This document shows positions 1 through 10,699 of a DNA stretch of 64,000 nt, piece after piece. Every line of letters begins with the position of its first letter. Position 1 is the first letter of the stretch. This DNA is from Calliopum simillimum (Eukaryota > Arthropoda > Insecta > Diptera > Lauxaniidae): positions 115,219,124 to 115,283,123 of the forward strand of contig OX638371.1 of the NCBI GenBank assembly GCA_951812925.1, written 5' to 3'. The notes below the pieces were generated by a model. That model was not told where the DNA came from, did no database searches, and saw nothing but the letters and a program-made list of their open reading frames with translations. A program made the translations under genes and the position numbers.

Positions 1-405
1 AAACTAGGCGAATTTGAACTAGAGGGCGTGGCACCTTGTATATAAGCAAAAGTTTCAAAACGTTATACTCAAAGCGTTTTTTGAGATATTCCAACCAAGT
101 ACACGTAACAGTAAATGCAAGCTCCAAAAAAAAACTAGGTGAACTCGGACAAGAGGGCGTGCCACCTCCCATTCAAGAAAAGATTTCAAAATGCTGTATA
201 GAAAGGGTTTTTTGAGATAAACCAACCAAATTTCACTCAAGCACTAAGAACAGTAAATGCAAGCTCTAATCAGAAACTATGTTAACTCAGAGAAGAGGAC
301 GTGTCACCTCCCATACAAGCAAAAGTTTCAAAATGCTGTACTGAAAAATGTACAAGCAAAATTTTCATAATACTGCAGTGTAGAGTATTAACTTTTTGGC
401 CAGGC
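1..405. repeat. Diverged tandem repeat, about 131-142 bp unit, three copies
   Basis: Three head-to-tail copies start at about 1, 132 and 274. Each opens with a variant of AAACTAGGTGAACTC, followed by AGAGGGCGTGCCACCT, then AAAAGTTTCAAAATGCTGTA and AACAGTAAATGCAAGCTC. The third copy decays after about 370. The array probably continues left of the window. The reading frames through it are short and not shared between copies, so I see no coding role. Confidence 0.75.
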
Positions 406-479
406 CAAAGGTAACACCCTCACTAGTTTCATGTTGTTTTCAAAAATTCAATTTTTTTCTGAAAATGCAACGAATGAAC

Positions 480-1025
480 GAAAAGGATATTTAAATGAAT
501 AAAGCAACGAAAGTATATTGAAAAAAAGTGCAGACTTTTAAGCTTAATTAAAAGCATATGATATTTATAGAAATTTTAAGTCTTTGGAGCACATTAAAGT
601 ATGCTACAGAAAAAACAAAACTAAAATTTTGAAAAAATTTTCGTACTTCAATGTTAAAGAATCATTGTTTTTAACGTAAATACGTTATATTCAGACAAAT
701 ATTTATACTATTCGAGGCAGTTAGGGATCGTTAATTTTCACTATTCTTTAAATATCAAATCTGTACTATTTTTGCGGTTTTGAATGGTGTAGGATAGTGC
801 AGAATACAATTTTTCTGCTCTAAATGAAATTTCCAGTTTTTAATATCTGAAATATTTTTCTATATAGGTAAGTAGGCTTTCATCTTCTTTTTATTTTATA
901 ACAATTTCTTGCATGGCTAAGGAGCAAAAAATTTTTCAAAAAAGTGCTATGATTAGCAAACCTTATTAGTTGAGTTTTTGTTTCGAAAAAAAAAATTGGA
1001 TTTTAACAAGCAAGTACGTAAGTAC
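480..1025 (+). repeat. Dispersed AT-rich repeat, copy 1 (paralogue at 13.8-14.4 kb)
   Basis: A series of matching blocks occurs in the same order here and at about 13760-14420: a block around ATATTCAGACAAATATTTA, a block with CTGCTCTAAA followed by CAGTTTTTAATATCTGAAA, then TTTTATTTTATAACAATT, AGGAGCA, a GCGATTAGCAAA-like block and a TTTTAACAAGC block. The copies differ by substitutions and small indels. No coding potential or clear ends were found. It is probably an old non-autonomous element. Confidence 0.6.
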
Positions 1026-1794
1026 GATTTAAAAAGATACGTCTCATTTTATTTCCTGGATATTAAGCAAATTAATTTAACCTTGAATTGTTTCCTTTTA
1101 AAATCGCACTACATTAAACCACAAACTACCAATGATAATCAAATTTATTGCAAAAATAAATTCGGACAAAAATTGGGTTAACCGCATGACATTATCATTA
1201 ATTTTCACTTATTAAGGGATGAAACTTCCAAGTAATTCATATCGATGCGAAGGAAGATTAAGTTCACTGTACTGAACACAGAATATGGGAGTGTGAGGGT
1301 GTAAAGTTACCGTAAAGTATGTACGTATAAAATATTATGCGTATTTTATGGTTTGTTTCCCATACTTGTAACTAAATGTATTGAATATTTATTGCCTTTA
1401 AGATAAAGTAGATGAAACATTATTGTTGTTGTTGTTTTTTTTCTGTTAATGATATGAGTAAGACAGATTTATGTATATAGTAATGCATTAGATATCGGTA
1501 TTTGTTAAGAAGTATCGGAACTGTAGTTCAATATAATTAATTACATAGTCCTGAATGTTTTTCGTTGCTCGGGTTTTCAAGCCTATAAGGCAGTGCGGGA
1601 GATTGTTTTCACGAATCTGAACTTGGTTAGGAGTTTTAGATATCCTAGTACAGAAATAAAAAATAAAAATTCTGGTTCATTTCCTTTAAGATGATATAAC
1701 ATTTGTACCCGAAATTGCTTAATTAATACATTTCCATAGGAAAAAAATTCTCGGGATATTTTCTCCCCCATTCTCTTGTTAGTATATTTCTAGA
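1026..1794. other. No gene recognised
   Basis: AT-rich sequence with a short TTG microsatellite near 1420-1440. The short open frames here have no recognisable motif and no splice-site support. Confidence 0.5.
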
Positions 1795-3006
1795 TGATTG
1801 AAAAAGAATGTTTGAACCTTAATAAAACAAAATCGGGCCAAAAAACTACCATCGAAATCTAAACTTAAGAGTTCGTTGATGAATTGTAGGACTAAAGTAT
1901 TTTTCGAGATAGTGATTAACAAATAATTCTCGACCTCCAATTATTAAAGGCGTTTGTTTGCTTCCTAAAGAGAGTGGCAAATATCTGGGCGTTGTCATTG
2001 GTAGAAAACTGTCTTGGAAGCTTAGTATAGAAGAAAGGGCAAGGAAAGCATACGGTCCTTTTTTTAACACATGAAAAGAAATGTTTAACAAATCTTGGAG
2101 TCTTAAGCCAAAAGTAGATTTGCGATTTTATAAGGCTCTCAATAGACCGATTCTGAATTACAGAAGCAAACCTTTTTGGCAATCTTATCAAAGATTCAAA
2201 GAATGACAGGCCTAAGAGTAAGCGGAGCTGTAAGCACTACGCCTTCTGCCCTCTCAACGTTGTGCTTTTCTTGGAGTCTTATTATACTGAAGCTAAAGGA
2301 GTTGCAACAAAAAGTGTTATCCCGTATTCTGGTTCTTGGAGATCGAAACTTTCTAACTATGGTAGCATTTTTGCACAATGCCCTGGCTTTTACGTGAAAA
2401 TACCTGAAAAGAAGGGTTAGACTCTGACTCTGAATTGCAAAGAAATATACACCGATGGCACGAAAATAGAGTCTGGTATGCTGGGGTCTTTTCCAAGGAC
2501 TTAAATAGTAGCGAGTCTTTTGCTACACCCCGGAAATTCTTGTTCTATTTAAAGCCAACATTGACTCAATATGTGTTTTCTGAGCTAATTTAAGATGGTC
2601 AAACTTAACAACATGTTCTACGTCGAAAACCACTTCATGACGCTAAAAGAGCAGGTTAAATTATCTCATTCGATAAGCAAAGCCTCAGAATTTTAATTGC
2701 TGTCATTACAGGGCACTATTTTATAGGCCCACGCGTTGTAAAGATCCTGACGTCAAAAAGTTCGTTTTTTCATTTCTTTTGTGAATGCCCAGCGATGGCT
2801 AGCCGACGCTACAAGGTGTTCCGCGGTCACTTCTTTTACACTCTTGAAGATATCGCTCAGAAGATTCCCAATTCCATTCTGAAGTCACACAAATTTCGAA
2901 ATGGTTCTTATTCGTTGACAACAAAGTTATAATACGGGTAAGCATAGGGCCCAACTGCGTCATAAGTTATGATGACATCTGTCATCTCACGTGCTAACCT
3001 AACCTA
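1795..3006 (+). pseudogene. Decayed RNase H-type LINE ORF2 (3' part), CCTAA-ended
   Basis: Reading across frames on the plus strand gives fragments typical of the C-terminal half of an R1/LOA/I-type non-LTR retrotransposon ORF2. They are an LNxNKT block near 1820, KYLGVVIGRKLSW near 1980, WSLKPKVDLRFYKALNRPI near 2100, IQRMTGLRVSGA near 2190, the RNase H start IYTDGTK near 2447, and a distal block with CECPAMASRRYKVF near 2795 after a TGHY block near 2710. Frames are broken many times, so it cannot be translated. The same block order occurs in the remnant at 46.9-49.4 kb. The 3' end runs into CTAACCTAACCTAG at about 2994-3007, taken as the element's tail. Confidence 0.75.
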
Positions 3007-3189
3007 GTATCGATAAGGGAAAGGCTTAGATGTAAAAAAATTTGCAGTGCCACACCCCTCAAAAAAAATTTTACATGTCTCAGAAACTAAAGAAGATAGA
3101 TAGAAACTTATAGGAAAAGTCTTATGTCGAAATGTTGAAAAGTTTCGATGGCACAAGAGAAAATTCAGGCGACGACTCAGCCTAGTCAT

Positions 3190-3420
3190 TTTTATCTTGA
3201 TTCATTGTCTTTTGTTTGTTGAACATATGAGACTGCATGAGATTTGGAGCTTTTATCTCAAGAGATTTTAATCTAATGAGACTATTATTCTTGGGAAAAC
3301 TATTATCTCAAGTTATTGATATTCAATAAGATTTTTCTCGCATGTGATTTTTGTTCGATGATATTTTTTATATCATGCGATTTTTTTAATATTTCTTCCA
3401 ATTTGATTTAAATCTAAAAC
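3190..3420 (-). repeat. CATGAGAT-type repeat fragment
   Basis: Contains several copies of reverse-complemented motifs of the 67-bp minisatellite at 15.8-18.1 kb, for example ATATCATGCGATTTTTTT near 3371 and TTTTTCTCGCATGTGATTTT near 3332. Spacing is irregular, so this is a degraded relative and not a clean array. Confidence 0.4.
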
Positions 3421-4389
3421 TGAATGATAAAATTTATCACTATATCGATACTATTTCCTTTGCAATAAAAACTACAATAATAAATAAACTGCTAAATCAC
3501 AACAAAATCAATGAGGACAATAAAGAAAAACACACACATGATGCGATAAAAAAGGTAAGCTTATTGTACATACATATGTGCGTATGTAATATCTTACAAA
3601 ATCATCGCTAACATCGAGTATTGCGATGGTGTGGTGCTGGTGTTGGTATAGCGCCCACATTTCATTTTATGCAAAATTTTATTTAAATTAGATACCCCGT
3701 CCAAAATATGTAAAAAAAATCGATTTCGTTTTTGATTGCATTTTTGATGAGATAAAATAAAATCTAAGGGTTTTAAAATTTTTGTGCTTTTTTTATGACG
3801 AAAAACTTCGTGGGAAAGCTGACAACAGCAACATAAGTGCAAAAAAACGATACCAATAGAACGATGTGAAACAGAGTTAAAGAAAGACAGAAATTTCTAA
3901 AGAAAATGATTCACTGAAATCTACCATATACTATCTCAAAAGTAGCTTTTTCATAAATCATTGCGGCCACCCTGTATATTAGTCATCGCAAATGATATGT
4001 TATTTTTATGCTAAAGACAATTTACTTGTAAAAGTTAAGCAAACGTCTTTCTTCCTGAGATAGGATGAGGGCCCAACGAAATTTAAGCTCAAATCTTGAA
4101 ATTTTTTAGCATACAATTTTCATAAGCCTTAGCGAATCAATATTAAATCGGAAAAAAATATTGTTGTCGAGGGATGATTTTAAAACACAAAAAAAGTGAC
4201 AGACAACAAATGTCGCATGAAACTTTACATACTCGTACATCAATCTTGAAGGATAATCGATTTGGCTGTACCTTAACTAAAGCCGCTTAAATGAGCTTTA
4301 CTAAAGCGCTCAAGCATACATCGAATAAACGTATACAAATATATACATATATTTATATAAACATACATGTATACGTAGTTATATAGCAG
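3421..4389. other. No gene recognised
   Basis: AT-rich sequence. A CACCCTGTATAT block near 3968-3980 matches the terminal motif of the small MITE at 7817-7944 and may be a solitary end. An ATATATACATATATTTATATA-like stretch lies near 4340. No coding motif was seen. Confidence 0.45.
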
Positions 4390-5057
4390 CCCAACCAACA
4401 ATTTTATAACCTTTTCAATTTTTAAGCTTGGGAAAAGTTAATTTTCAAATGTTTTCATAACCAATTTTCAAACGTTTGGAAAATATTATTTTTTTATTAT
4501 TTTTAAAATTGGTTTGCAAAGTTAAAATCAACAATTGGAAAATTATTTATTTTCAAACGTTTCAATAGCCGTTTTCCAAACATTCGAAAAATTTTTTATT
4601 TTATTTTTTCAATGACTTATCGAGCTAAGTAAAACACAAGGCATTTCAATCATAACTGGCACATTAGGTCAGTTGATAAGATTGTCGACTCATAACTTGG
4701 AGGTCATAGGTTCGATTCTCAGCAAACATAAACTTTTTTTTATTTTTAATTAAATATAAAAATGTTTGGAAAACATTGTTTTATGAACATAATAAAAACT
4801 AACAAAATGTTAATTGGAAAGTTAAAAAAACAATTTAAAAATATTGAATAAAAAAATCTGGAAAATATTGTATAAAAACATTTATAAAAAGCTAGCTCCA
4901 AATGATTTTCACAAGCTTGCTATGAAGGGTCCAGTTTCGATTATTAAATAATTAGAATTCAAGAATTTCCAAATACTTTGCAAGTTAATTTCCAAACGAA
5001 ATGTTTGCTTCAATAAGCGTATAATAAGTTATTTTCCAAACGTTTTTGTTTGTTGGG
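4390..5057. mobile_element. Putative MITE with CCCAACCAACA / TGTTTGTTGGG ends
   Basis: The left end reads CCCAACCAACAATTTTA and the right end, reverse-complemented, reads CCCAACAAACAAAAACG. Inside are many forward and reverse copies of a TTTTCCAAACGTTT-like motif (for example near 4448, 4466, 4552, 4572 and 5034). A tRNA-like block sits in the middle. The termini resemble the CCCAGCAAACA ends of the pair at 53.7-56.3 kb. I could not define a target-site duplication. Confidence 0.45.
4658..4727 (+). repeat. tRNA-like (SINE-type) block
   Basis: The stretch resembles a degraded tRNA. There is a box A-like TTAGGTCAGTTGATAAG, an anticodon-loop-like CTCATAA (CAT, as in tRNA-Met), GGAGGTC, and a box B-like GGTTCGATTCT at about 4709-4719. 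The T-stem and anticodon stem do not pair well, so it is unlikely to be a functional tRNA. It may be a tRNA-derived SINE head or a tRNA pseudogene carried within the surrounding element. Confidence 0.4.
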
Positions 5058-5175
5058 AGTAAATAAACATAGTAGGGCTTTGAATATACATACGTATATA
5101 CCAATAGCAGTGGAGTAGTCAATTTTTGAGTGTTTAAAAAATCCCTCTAAAACTGTGTGGTGTGGCATCTTTTTA

Positions 5176-5345
5176 CCTCAGTACAAAATATAAAAACCAG
5201 GATGTTTCAAAAACGAAAATCGCCCCCTAAAACTATGCAATCTTTTTTTATTTATTTGCATACTGTTTGAAATGTCAAATGTTAAAAAAGAAATATTGCA
5301 TAGTTTTAGGGGGCGATTTTCGTCCTTACATATTTTATACTGAGG
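5176..5345. repeat. Palindrome around CGCCCCCTAAAACTATGCA
   Basis: The left arm (about 5176-5250) runs CCTCAGTACAAAATAT, then CGAAAATCGCCCCCTAAAAC. The right arm (about 5289-5345) is its reverse complement apart from a roughly 10-bp indel. The loop is about 40 bp. A close copy of the same hairpin lies at about 63465-63622, with flanking sequence in the opposite orientation. Confidence 0.8.
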
Positions 5346-5990
5346 CTTTAGATTCGCTATAACTTCTTCACTTTCAACAATTTGAGGAAACTTCGTAGGG
5401 ATGAATTTTATGATTTTTTATGGGCTTCTAAATATGAAGTGCCCTTGGCACCTTAGGGTTTAGAAACTGAGATAACGAGTGCAACTAATCGAAGCAAATA
5501 TTTGAGATAAATTACTTTAATAAAGGAAATATAGCCCACATCAAGACATTTGCAACGATATACGATACTTGACGATCGGACGTCAAATAGCGTATTATTT
5601 AGAGGTCGAAAAAAATTTTTTGTTTTTTTTTTTTCATTAAAAATCAAAACAGATAAGGGGCTTCTTCCTAAACGTCAGTTGCTTTGTATTGAAACAGCAT
5701 TTTCATAAAAAAAATATCGCATAATCTTAGGAGCTTACTGCAAAATTCTTGCATTTCATAACGCAATCAGCGCATCAGTAATAAAATTGATACTTTTTAT
5801 ATACGTTTTCATATAAAAATAAATATTAAAAAGAGGCCTAAAATTATGCAATATTTTGTGCATGAAAATGTTGTTGCAATACAAAGCAACTAACGTTTAG
5901 GAAAACGGCCAAGCTTTCAAAATGGAGGGATTACAGCGAACTTTTTTTTTGTGATACCTACTAATGTACATACGGGTTATTTTCCGAAAA
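5346..5990 (+). repeat. Dispersed GATCGGACGTC family, copy interrupted by a MITE
   Basis: Includes GACATTTGCAACGATAT, GATCGGACGTCAAATAG, GCGTATTATTTAGAGGTCG, AAATCAAAACAGATAAG and, beyond an insertion, CTTTCAAAATGG and GTGATACCTACTAATGTACA. The same string of blocks is found near 12425-12600, in the ends of the element at 21775-22525, and inverted at 63155-63480. No coding content. Confidence 0.7.
5658..5910. mobile_element. Small MITE inserted in a dispersed repeat (AAG duplication)
   Basis: The ends are inverted repeats of roughly 75-80 bp: left GGGCTTCTTCCTAAACGTCA and right, reverse-complemented, GGCCGTTTTCCTAAACGTTA, both continuing GTTGCTTTGTATTG. AAG stands on both sides (5655-5657 and 5911-5913). 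The related copy at 12.5 kb reads GATAAGCGTTCAAAATGG without the insert and so looks like a paralogous empty site. No coding capacity. Confidence 0.75.
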
Positions 5991-6424
5991 ATGTACCATT
6001 CAATGTTCTGGGGCTCAAAACCAAGTTTAAATTTAAAATTGGATATTTTATTTAACTTTTTGATACAGATATGTACTCAAAATAGTTCTAAATATTTTAC
6101 TATGAAATTATAACATAAAGTGTTAAAAACTCATTCTCCTAGCTGTCTCTGACGGCTTCTTAGTGCACTAAATATATTAAATCATTCTATCCACCAGCTT
6201 TTAAAAATATTTGCTATTTCAGTATGATATCAACAGCAACATTTCGTCATTATCCTGTCAAATTTTCTCCGTGAAAATGCTTCTCTTACTGGAGAATGAT
6301 GTTTATTGGTAATTTATTAGACTGCTTAAGCTAAATTTCTTTTTTATAACTAGGGGTTGTCCATAAGCCTCGTGAGGGAGTTTTAAGGGAAACGGTGCAG
6401 ATGCCGAATATGAATTCATCTCTC

Positions 6425-7130
6425 AGGGCTGCCAATCATTTTGTTCTTTTATTTTATTTAAATAGCTTTTTTCTTAACAAAAAAAATATTGTATCTTAAA
6501 AGGCTAAAATAAACACTTCAAAAAATCCATCAAAAAATTTTGGGATTGCCACCTGGTTATCTTGGAAAATATTGCATAATTTTAATTTTTATTTGTCTAA
6601 ATTCAAATTTTTGGTTTCAGAAACGCTCAGATTAACTATTTTAAAAACTGCAAAAAAACTTTCGGGGCTGTCACCTCGTTTATTTTTTTGTGTTTTTTTT
6701 TAAACCATATATTAAAACAAAATAAAATTTTACTTTCGAAACGCTTAAATAAACTTTTTTAAGATCCAGCACAAATTTTTAGGGTTGCCACATAGTTATT
6801 TCAGAAAATTTTGATAAAATTTAAATTATTTTTGACTAATTCAAAATTTTTGGTTTCGGAAACGCTGAGTTAAACATTTTTAAATTTGTTAAAAAAAACT
6901 TGCAGGGTTGTCACCGGGATTTGCTTACACATTTTTCGAAAAGGTTATGTTAACGTATATAAAAACCAAAAATTTCAATTTATTCAAAAAAAGTAAGATG
7001 TAAATAGAAATTTCGAAAGTAAGCAGGTGACAACCCTAAATATTTTTATATTGGATTTTTGAAATGTTTACTCAAGCGAAACTTAAAAAAAAAAAACTAA
7101 ATGGCAACCCTGAATGTTGCCATATGCCAA
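6425..7130. repeat. About 120-bp tandem repeat followed by inverted copies
   Basis: Five forward units are marked by GGGTTGCCACC-like cores at about 6425, 6544, 6666, 6783 and 6905. Each is accompanied by TTTCGAAACGCTYAGATTAAC-like and ATTTTTGGTTTC-like blocks. From about 6960 the same blocks appear reverse-complemented (GGTGACAACCC near 7025, ATGGCAACCC near 7101). The result is a tandem array that turns back on itself. Confidence 0.65.
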
Positions 7131-7814
7131 TCAATAAAGAAATATAAAATAGGTGAAGACAAAAAAGGCATGTTTAAGTACATTTTCCGGTGATTCATCC
7201 TTGCATATGCATACAAACTATACCAGGAAATTAATTTTGTGGAATTTTACATTTTAGTTTTTGACTGACATTGGCCCCCGTTTTGTGTATAAACGCCACT
7301 GTGTATAAATATGTTTTTATGCGTTAAGTTCTATTGCCAACAACTGAAGCACAAAATAAAGTGGCTTATGCTATCAGACCTGTTGCTCAGATTGCAGTTG
7401 TTCCTTGAAACTAAACGTACCATCGCAAACATACATATATACACATTCATACATATACACTCAAACACTGGTACAGAACAGAAATAAGCCTACATTTTAA
7501 AACAGGCACTCGATTAGTGGTAGCAATTAATAGCGCTTTATATTTGTGTTTATAAATAATTTCCTTTACATCTATATTTGTACGTATGTTTGTATAAGGG
7601 TATGCTTTGTGTATTAGTATAGTTTGACATAAGCAGGATATGAGGAGCACCAGCTGCTGTATGTTGTGCACCTTCCGTCCTTTGACTCAGATTTTGTCTG
7701 ATATACAGTTCATTTAACTTTAAAAATGGTCGTATTTTGCGCTAAAATTAATTGCTTGGTTGGACAGATGACAAATGCGAGGAATATGTAATTCCATTAA
7801 TAACGGTGAATAAC
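7131..7814. other. No gene recognised
   Basis: AT-rich sequence with scattered ACATAYATA-type simple repeats. The open frame near 7447-7671 (minus) shows no family motif. Confidence 0.5.
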
Positions 7815-7816
7815 TA

Positions 7817-7944
7817 TACAGGGTGTAATCTTTAACATCCGCTGGTTTTGCGAATTTTGAAAAATGGCACTAAGAAAAGTTGTTCAGAATAGCCCCAGAA
7901 ATCTAACATTTTTCGGTTCTCTGCTGATTTTTAATCACCCTGTA
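7817..7944. mobile_element. 128-bp TA-flanked MITE (TACAGGGTG ends)
   Basis: Begins TACAGGGTGTAATC and ends AATCACCCTGTA, with TA on both outer sides (7815-7816 and 7945-7946). A TA duplication fits the Tc1/mariner group. It has no ORF and the inverted repeats are about 9 bp. Similar CAGGGTGTA or CACCCTGTA ends occur near 3970, 30272 and 51737. Confidence 0.65.
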
Positions 7945-7946
7945 TA

Positions 7947-9304
7947 ATAATATGCTTGTGGATTTACAATTATCAAAATATTTATGTCTATTTTCTTGGT
8001 TTTCATAGCCAATTTTGAGAAATAGGAACCTTTTTGTACCACTAAAATTAGTTTTTTGACTTTCTCGATTGGTAAAAATCCAATAAGAGTTCCGTAAAAA
8101 TATCTTAACTCCTTAGAAAGGACTCAATAGGACTCAATATGTGTATGCAAAAACAAAATCTGTGGCGTAAAAGAATAATAATGCAGTAACAATAATCAGA
8201 AGGAATAATATGTATGGCCTCCACTGTGCAACAATTATAACGTAGTTGGTACAAAAAGGTTCGTGTCATTACTAAAGCAATAACGAAAACAGTATTGTTT
8301 TGATTGCAGTGCACCAAAGTTATTTCACATTTATTTTAAAATGATTTTGACAACTACCCACTTTCAAAGGGTAAACATACATATAATAAATAATTGTATA
8401 ACAAATACGTAGAAATTAATAACAATTTGAGTATTTTCAGCTGTAATTGAAGTACAAATTCAAGATTCCGAAAGTGTCTACTTCAGATGCTTAGAGATGC
8501 ATGTGTGTAAATATTATTTTAACTAGAATAGCTGTCATTTAAAAAGGTAGCAACTACTTACTTATCACAATTGTCACTTAACTCATACACACTCATGTAT
8601 TCATGATTGTGTGTTCGTTCATATGCTATACATATTTGCATATGTGTACACTTTGTACACTTATTTTGCATATCTACAACTCACATTGCACAATTTGCTT
8701 TTCGGGGTTGACCCAGCTAGCAATCAATAAAATTGCTTGACATAAGCCTTGACAATACCACTTGACTTGACTTATGTCAAGGCTTTTTAAGGAGCCTGCT
8801 TTGCCTGTTGGTTGTTTGCTCTCGTTTTCGTTCTGTCAACGTTATTGTTTGTTTGTTTATTTAACCAACTTGTGTTCAACATAAATGTAAACAGTGTTGC
8901 AAACTCAATTTGAATTCTGGTTTTTTTCTTTACTTTTTACGCTCACATATGCCCCTACAGCATCTGATAAAAAAAAGTGGTATGTAATCAGAGAACAATC
9001 TAACATTTTACAATGTTGTTTAAATTAAATTTTTCAAAGCTTTAGCTCTTAAATACTCAATTTCCGACTTTTTTTATGCTTTAGCAAATATCATGCATTT
9101 CTTTTAGCCACTACTGTTAACTCAAAAATGTCGAATGAGTGTTTGTTTGTTCTTTGAATATGAAATGATTTCCTTTTCAGTAGATTTTTTTAGCGACTTT
9201 AGTGAGGAAAGAATTTAAATAAGAACTTCAAAATACCTTCCATAGTGTATTCTGCAGCGTTGTGCTTTTTTTATACCCTACTTTTGTGGTATATTCACCT
9301 TTTA
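7947..9304. other. No gene recognised; one small hairpin
   Basis: At about 8746-8792 CTTGACATAAG and CTTATGTCAAG form an 11-bp inverted repeat, with extra AAGCCTTGACA / TGTCAAGGCTT pairing. The rest is AT-rich sequence with no coding motif. Confidence 0.5.
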
Positions 9305-9344
9305 CCCTTCCATTTGTAATGCTTAGAAAAAAGCGTGGCAGATA

Positions 9345-10690
9345 AAATTATCACATCAAAAATATTGATAAAATTCCAAATGTATCGAAAAATATTAAAA
9401 TACACCGAGTTCTCCGGATAAAGTCCAAAAATATCGAAAAAAACCGGTAAAGTATTGAAATATATCAAAGAAATCGGTTCAGGTCTAACTGTAAAACTGA
9501 AAATCATCAAAAATATGTATGTATACGTAAAAGTCCAAAGTATCGAGAAATGTTGAAATAAGTACATCGAAGAAATCAGTAAAAGTCCAAGTACCTACAT
9601 CGTAAAAATCCAAAATATTGGAAAAAGTCCAAAAGTATCGAAAAACATCTTAAATATCGGCAAAAAAATAAGAGAATCGAAAAACATCTAAAATATCAGC
9701 AAAGGTCGAAAAGTATCGAAATATATCGAAAAAATCAGTAAAAGTCCAAATGTTTCGAAAAGCATCTAAAATATCAGTAAAAGTCCAAAAGTATCGAAAA
9801 ATATTAAAAAACATCTAAAATATCGGTAAAAGTATAAAAGAATCGAAAACATCTAAAATATTGGAAAAGGCAAATGTATCGAAACATATCGAAGAAATCG
9901 GGAAAAAGTCCAAGTGTATCGAAAAACATCTAAAATATCAGTAAAATTCCAAAAGTATCGAACAACATCCAAGAGTATCGAAAAACATCCAACATATCGA
10001 AAAACGTCCAAAAGGTGCGAAAAATATTGAAATACATATATCGAAAAAATCATTAAAAGTCCAAGTGCAACGAAAAACATCCAAAATATTGGAAAAAGCC
10101 CAAAAGTATCGAAAAACATCTAAATTATCCGGAAAGAATCGAAAAACATCGAAAATATCGGTAAAGGTCCAAAAGTATCGAAATATATCAAAAAAAACAG
10201 TAAAAGTCGAAATGTATCGAAAAACATCCAAAATATCAGTAGAAGTCCAAAAATATCGAAAAATATTGAAAAACATCTAAAATATCGGTAAAGGGCAAAT
10301 GTATCGAAATATATCGAAGAAATCGCTAAAAGTCGAATTTTATCGAAAAACATCTAAAATATCGTAAAAATTCCAAAAGTATCAAAAACATCCAATATAT
10401 CGAAAAACGTCCAAAAGGTGCGAAAAATATTGAAATACATCAAAGAAATCAGTAAAAGTCCAAGTGCATCGAAAAACATCCAAAATATTGGAAACATCTA
10501 AATTATCGGCAAAAGAATCGAAAAACATCTAAAATATCGGTAAAGGTCTAAAAGTATCGAAATGTATCGAAAAAATCAGTAAAAGCCCAAATATATCGAA
10601 AAACATATAAAATATCAGTAGAAGTCCAAAAGTATCGCAAAATATTAAAAAACATCTAAAATATCGGTAAAAGTACATCGGTAAATAGTA
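9345..10690. repeat. 39-bp satellite-like array with higher-order period of about 400 bp
   Basis: About 34 units of roughly 39 bp have the consensus ATCGAAAAACATCTAAAATA followed by TCGGTAAAAGTCCAAAAGT. Variant units recur as a set: the CGTCCAAAAGGTGCG variant at about 10000 and 10403, and the GCAAATGTATCGAA variant at about 9870 and 10295. This implies a higher-order repeat of about 403-425 bp. Because 39 is divisible by three, the minus strand keeps a 112-codon frame (9938-10276) with a 13-residue period. I regard that frame as a by-product of the array. The flank at 9305-9340 (CCTTCCATTTGTAATGC) recurs at about 40170. Confidence 0.85.
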
Positions 10691-10699
10691 TAGATAACA

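Noticed and set aside
1..405. Coding frame at 55-240 (minus)
   Set aside because: Runs across two units of a diverged tandem repeat and is not kept between units.
4658..4727. Functional tRNA-Met gene
   Set aside because: Box B and the CTCATAA loop are suggestive, but the T-stem, anticodon stem and acceptor do not pair.
9938..10276. 112-codon frame with 13-residue periodicity
   Set aside because: Produced by the 39-bp satellite, whose period is a multiple of three; units vary without sign of coding constraint.
9345..10690. CRISPR array
   Set aside because: Units are contiguous and variable without unique spacers, and the sequence is eukaryotic.
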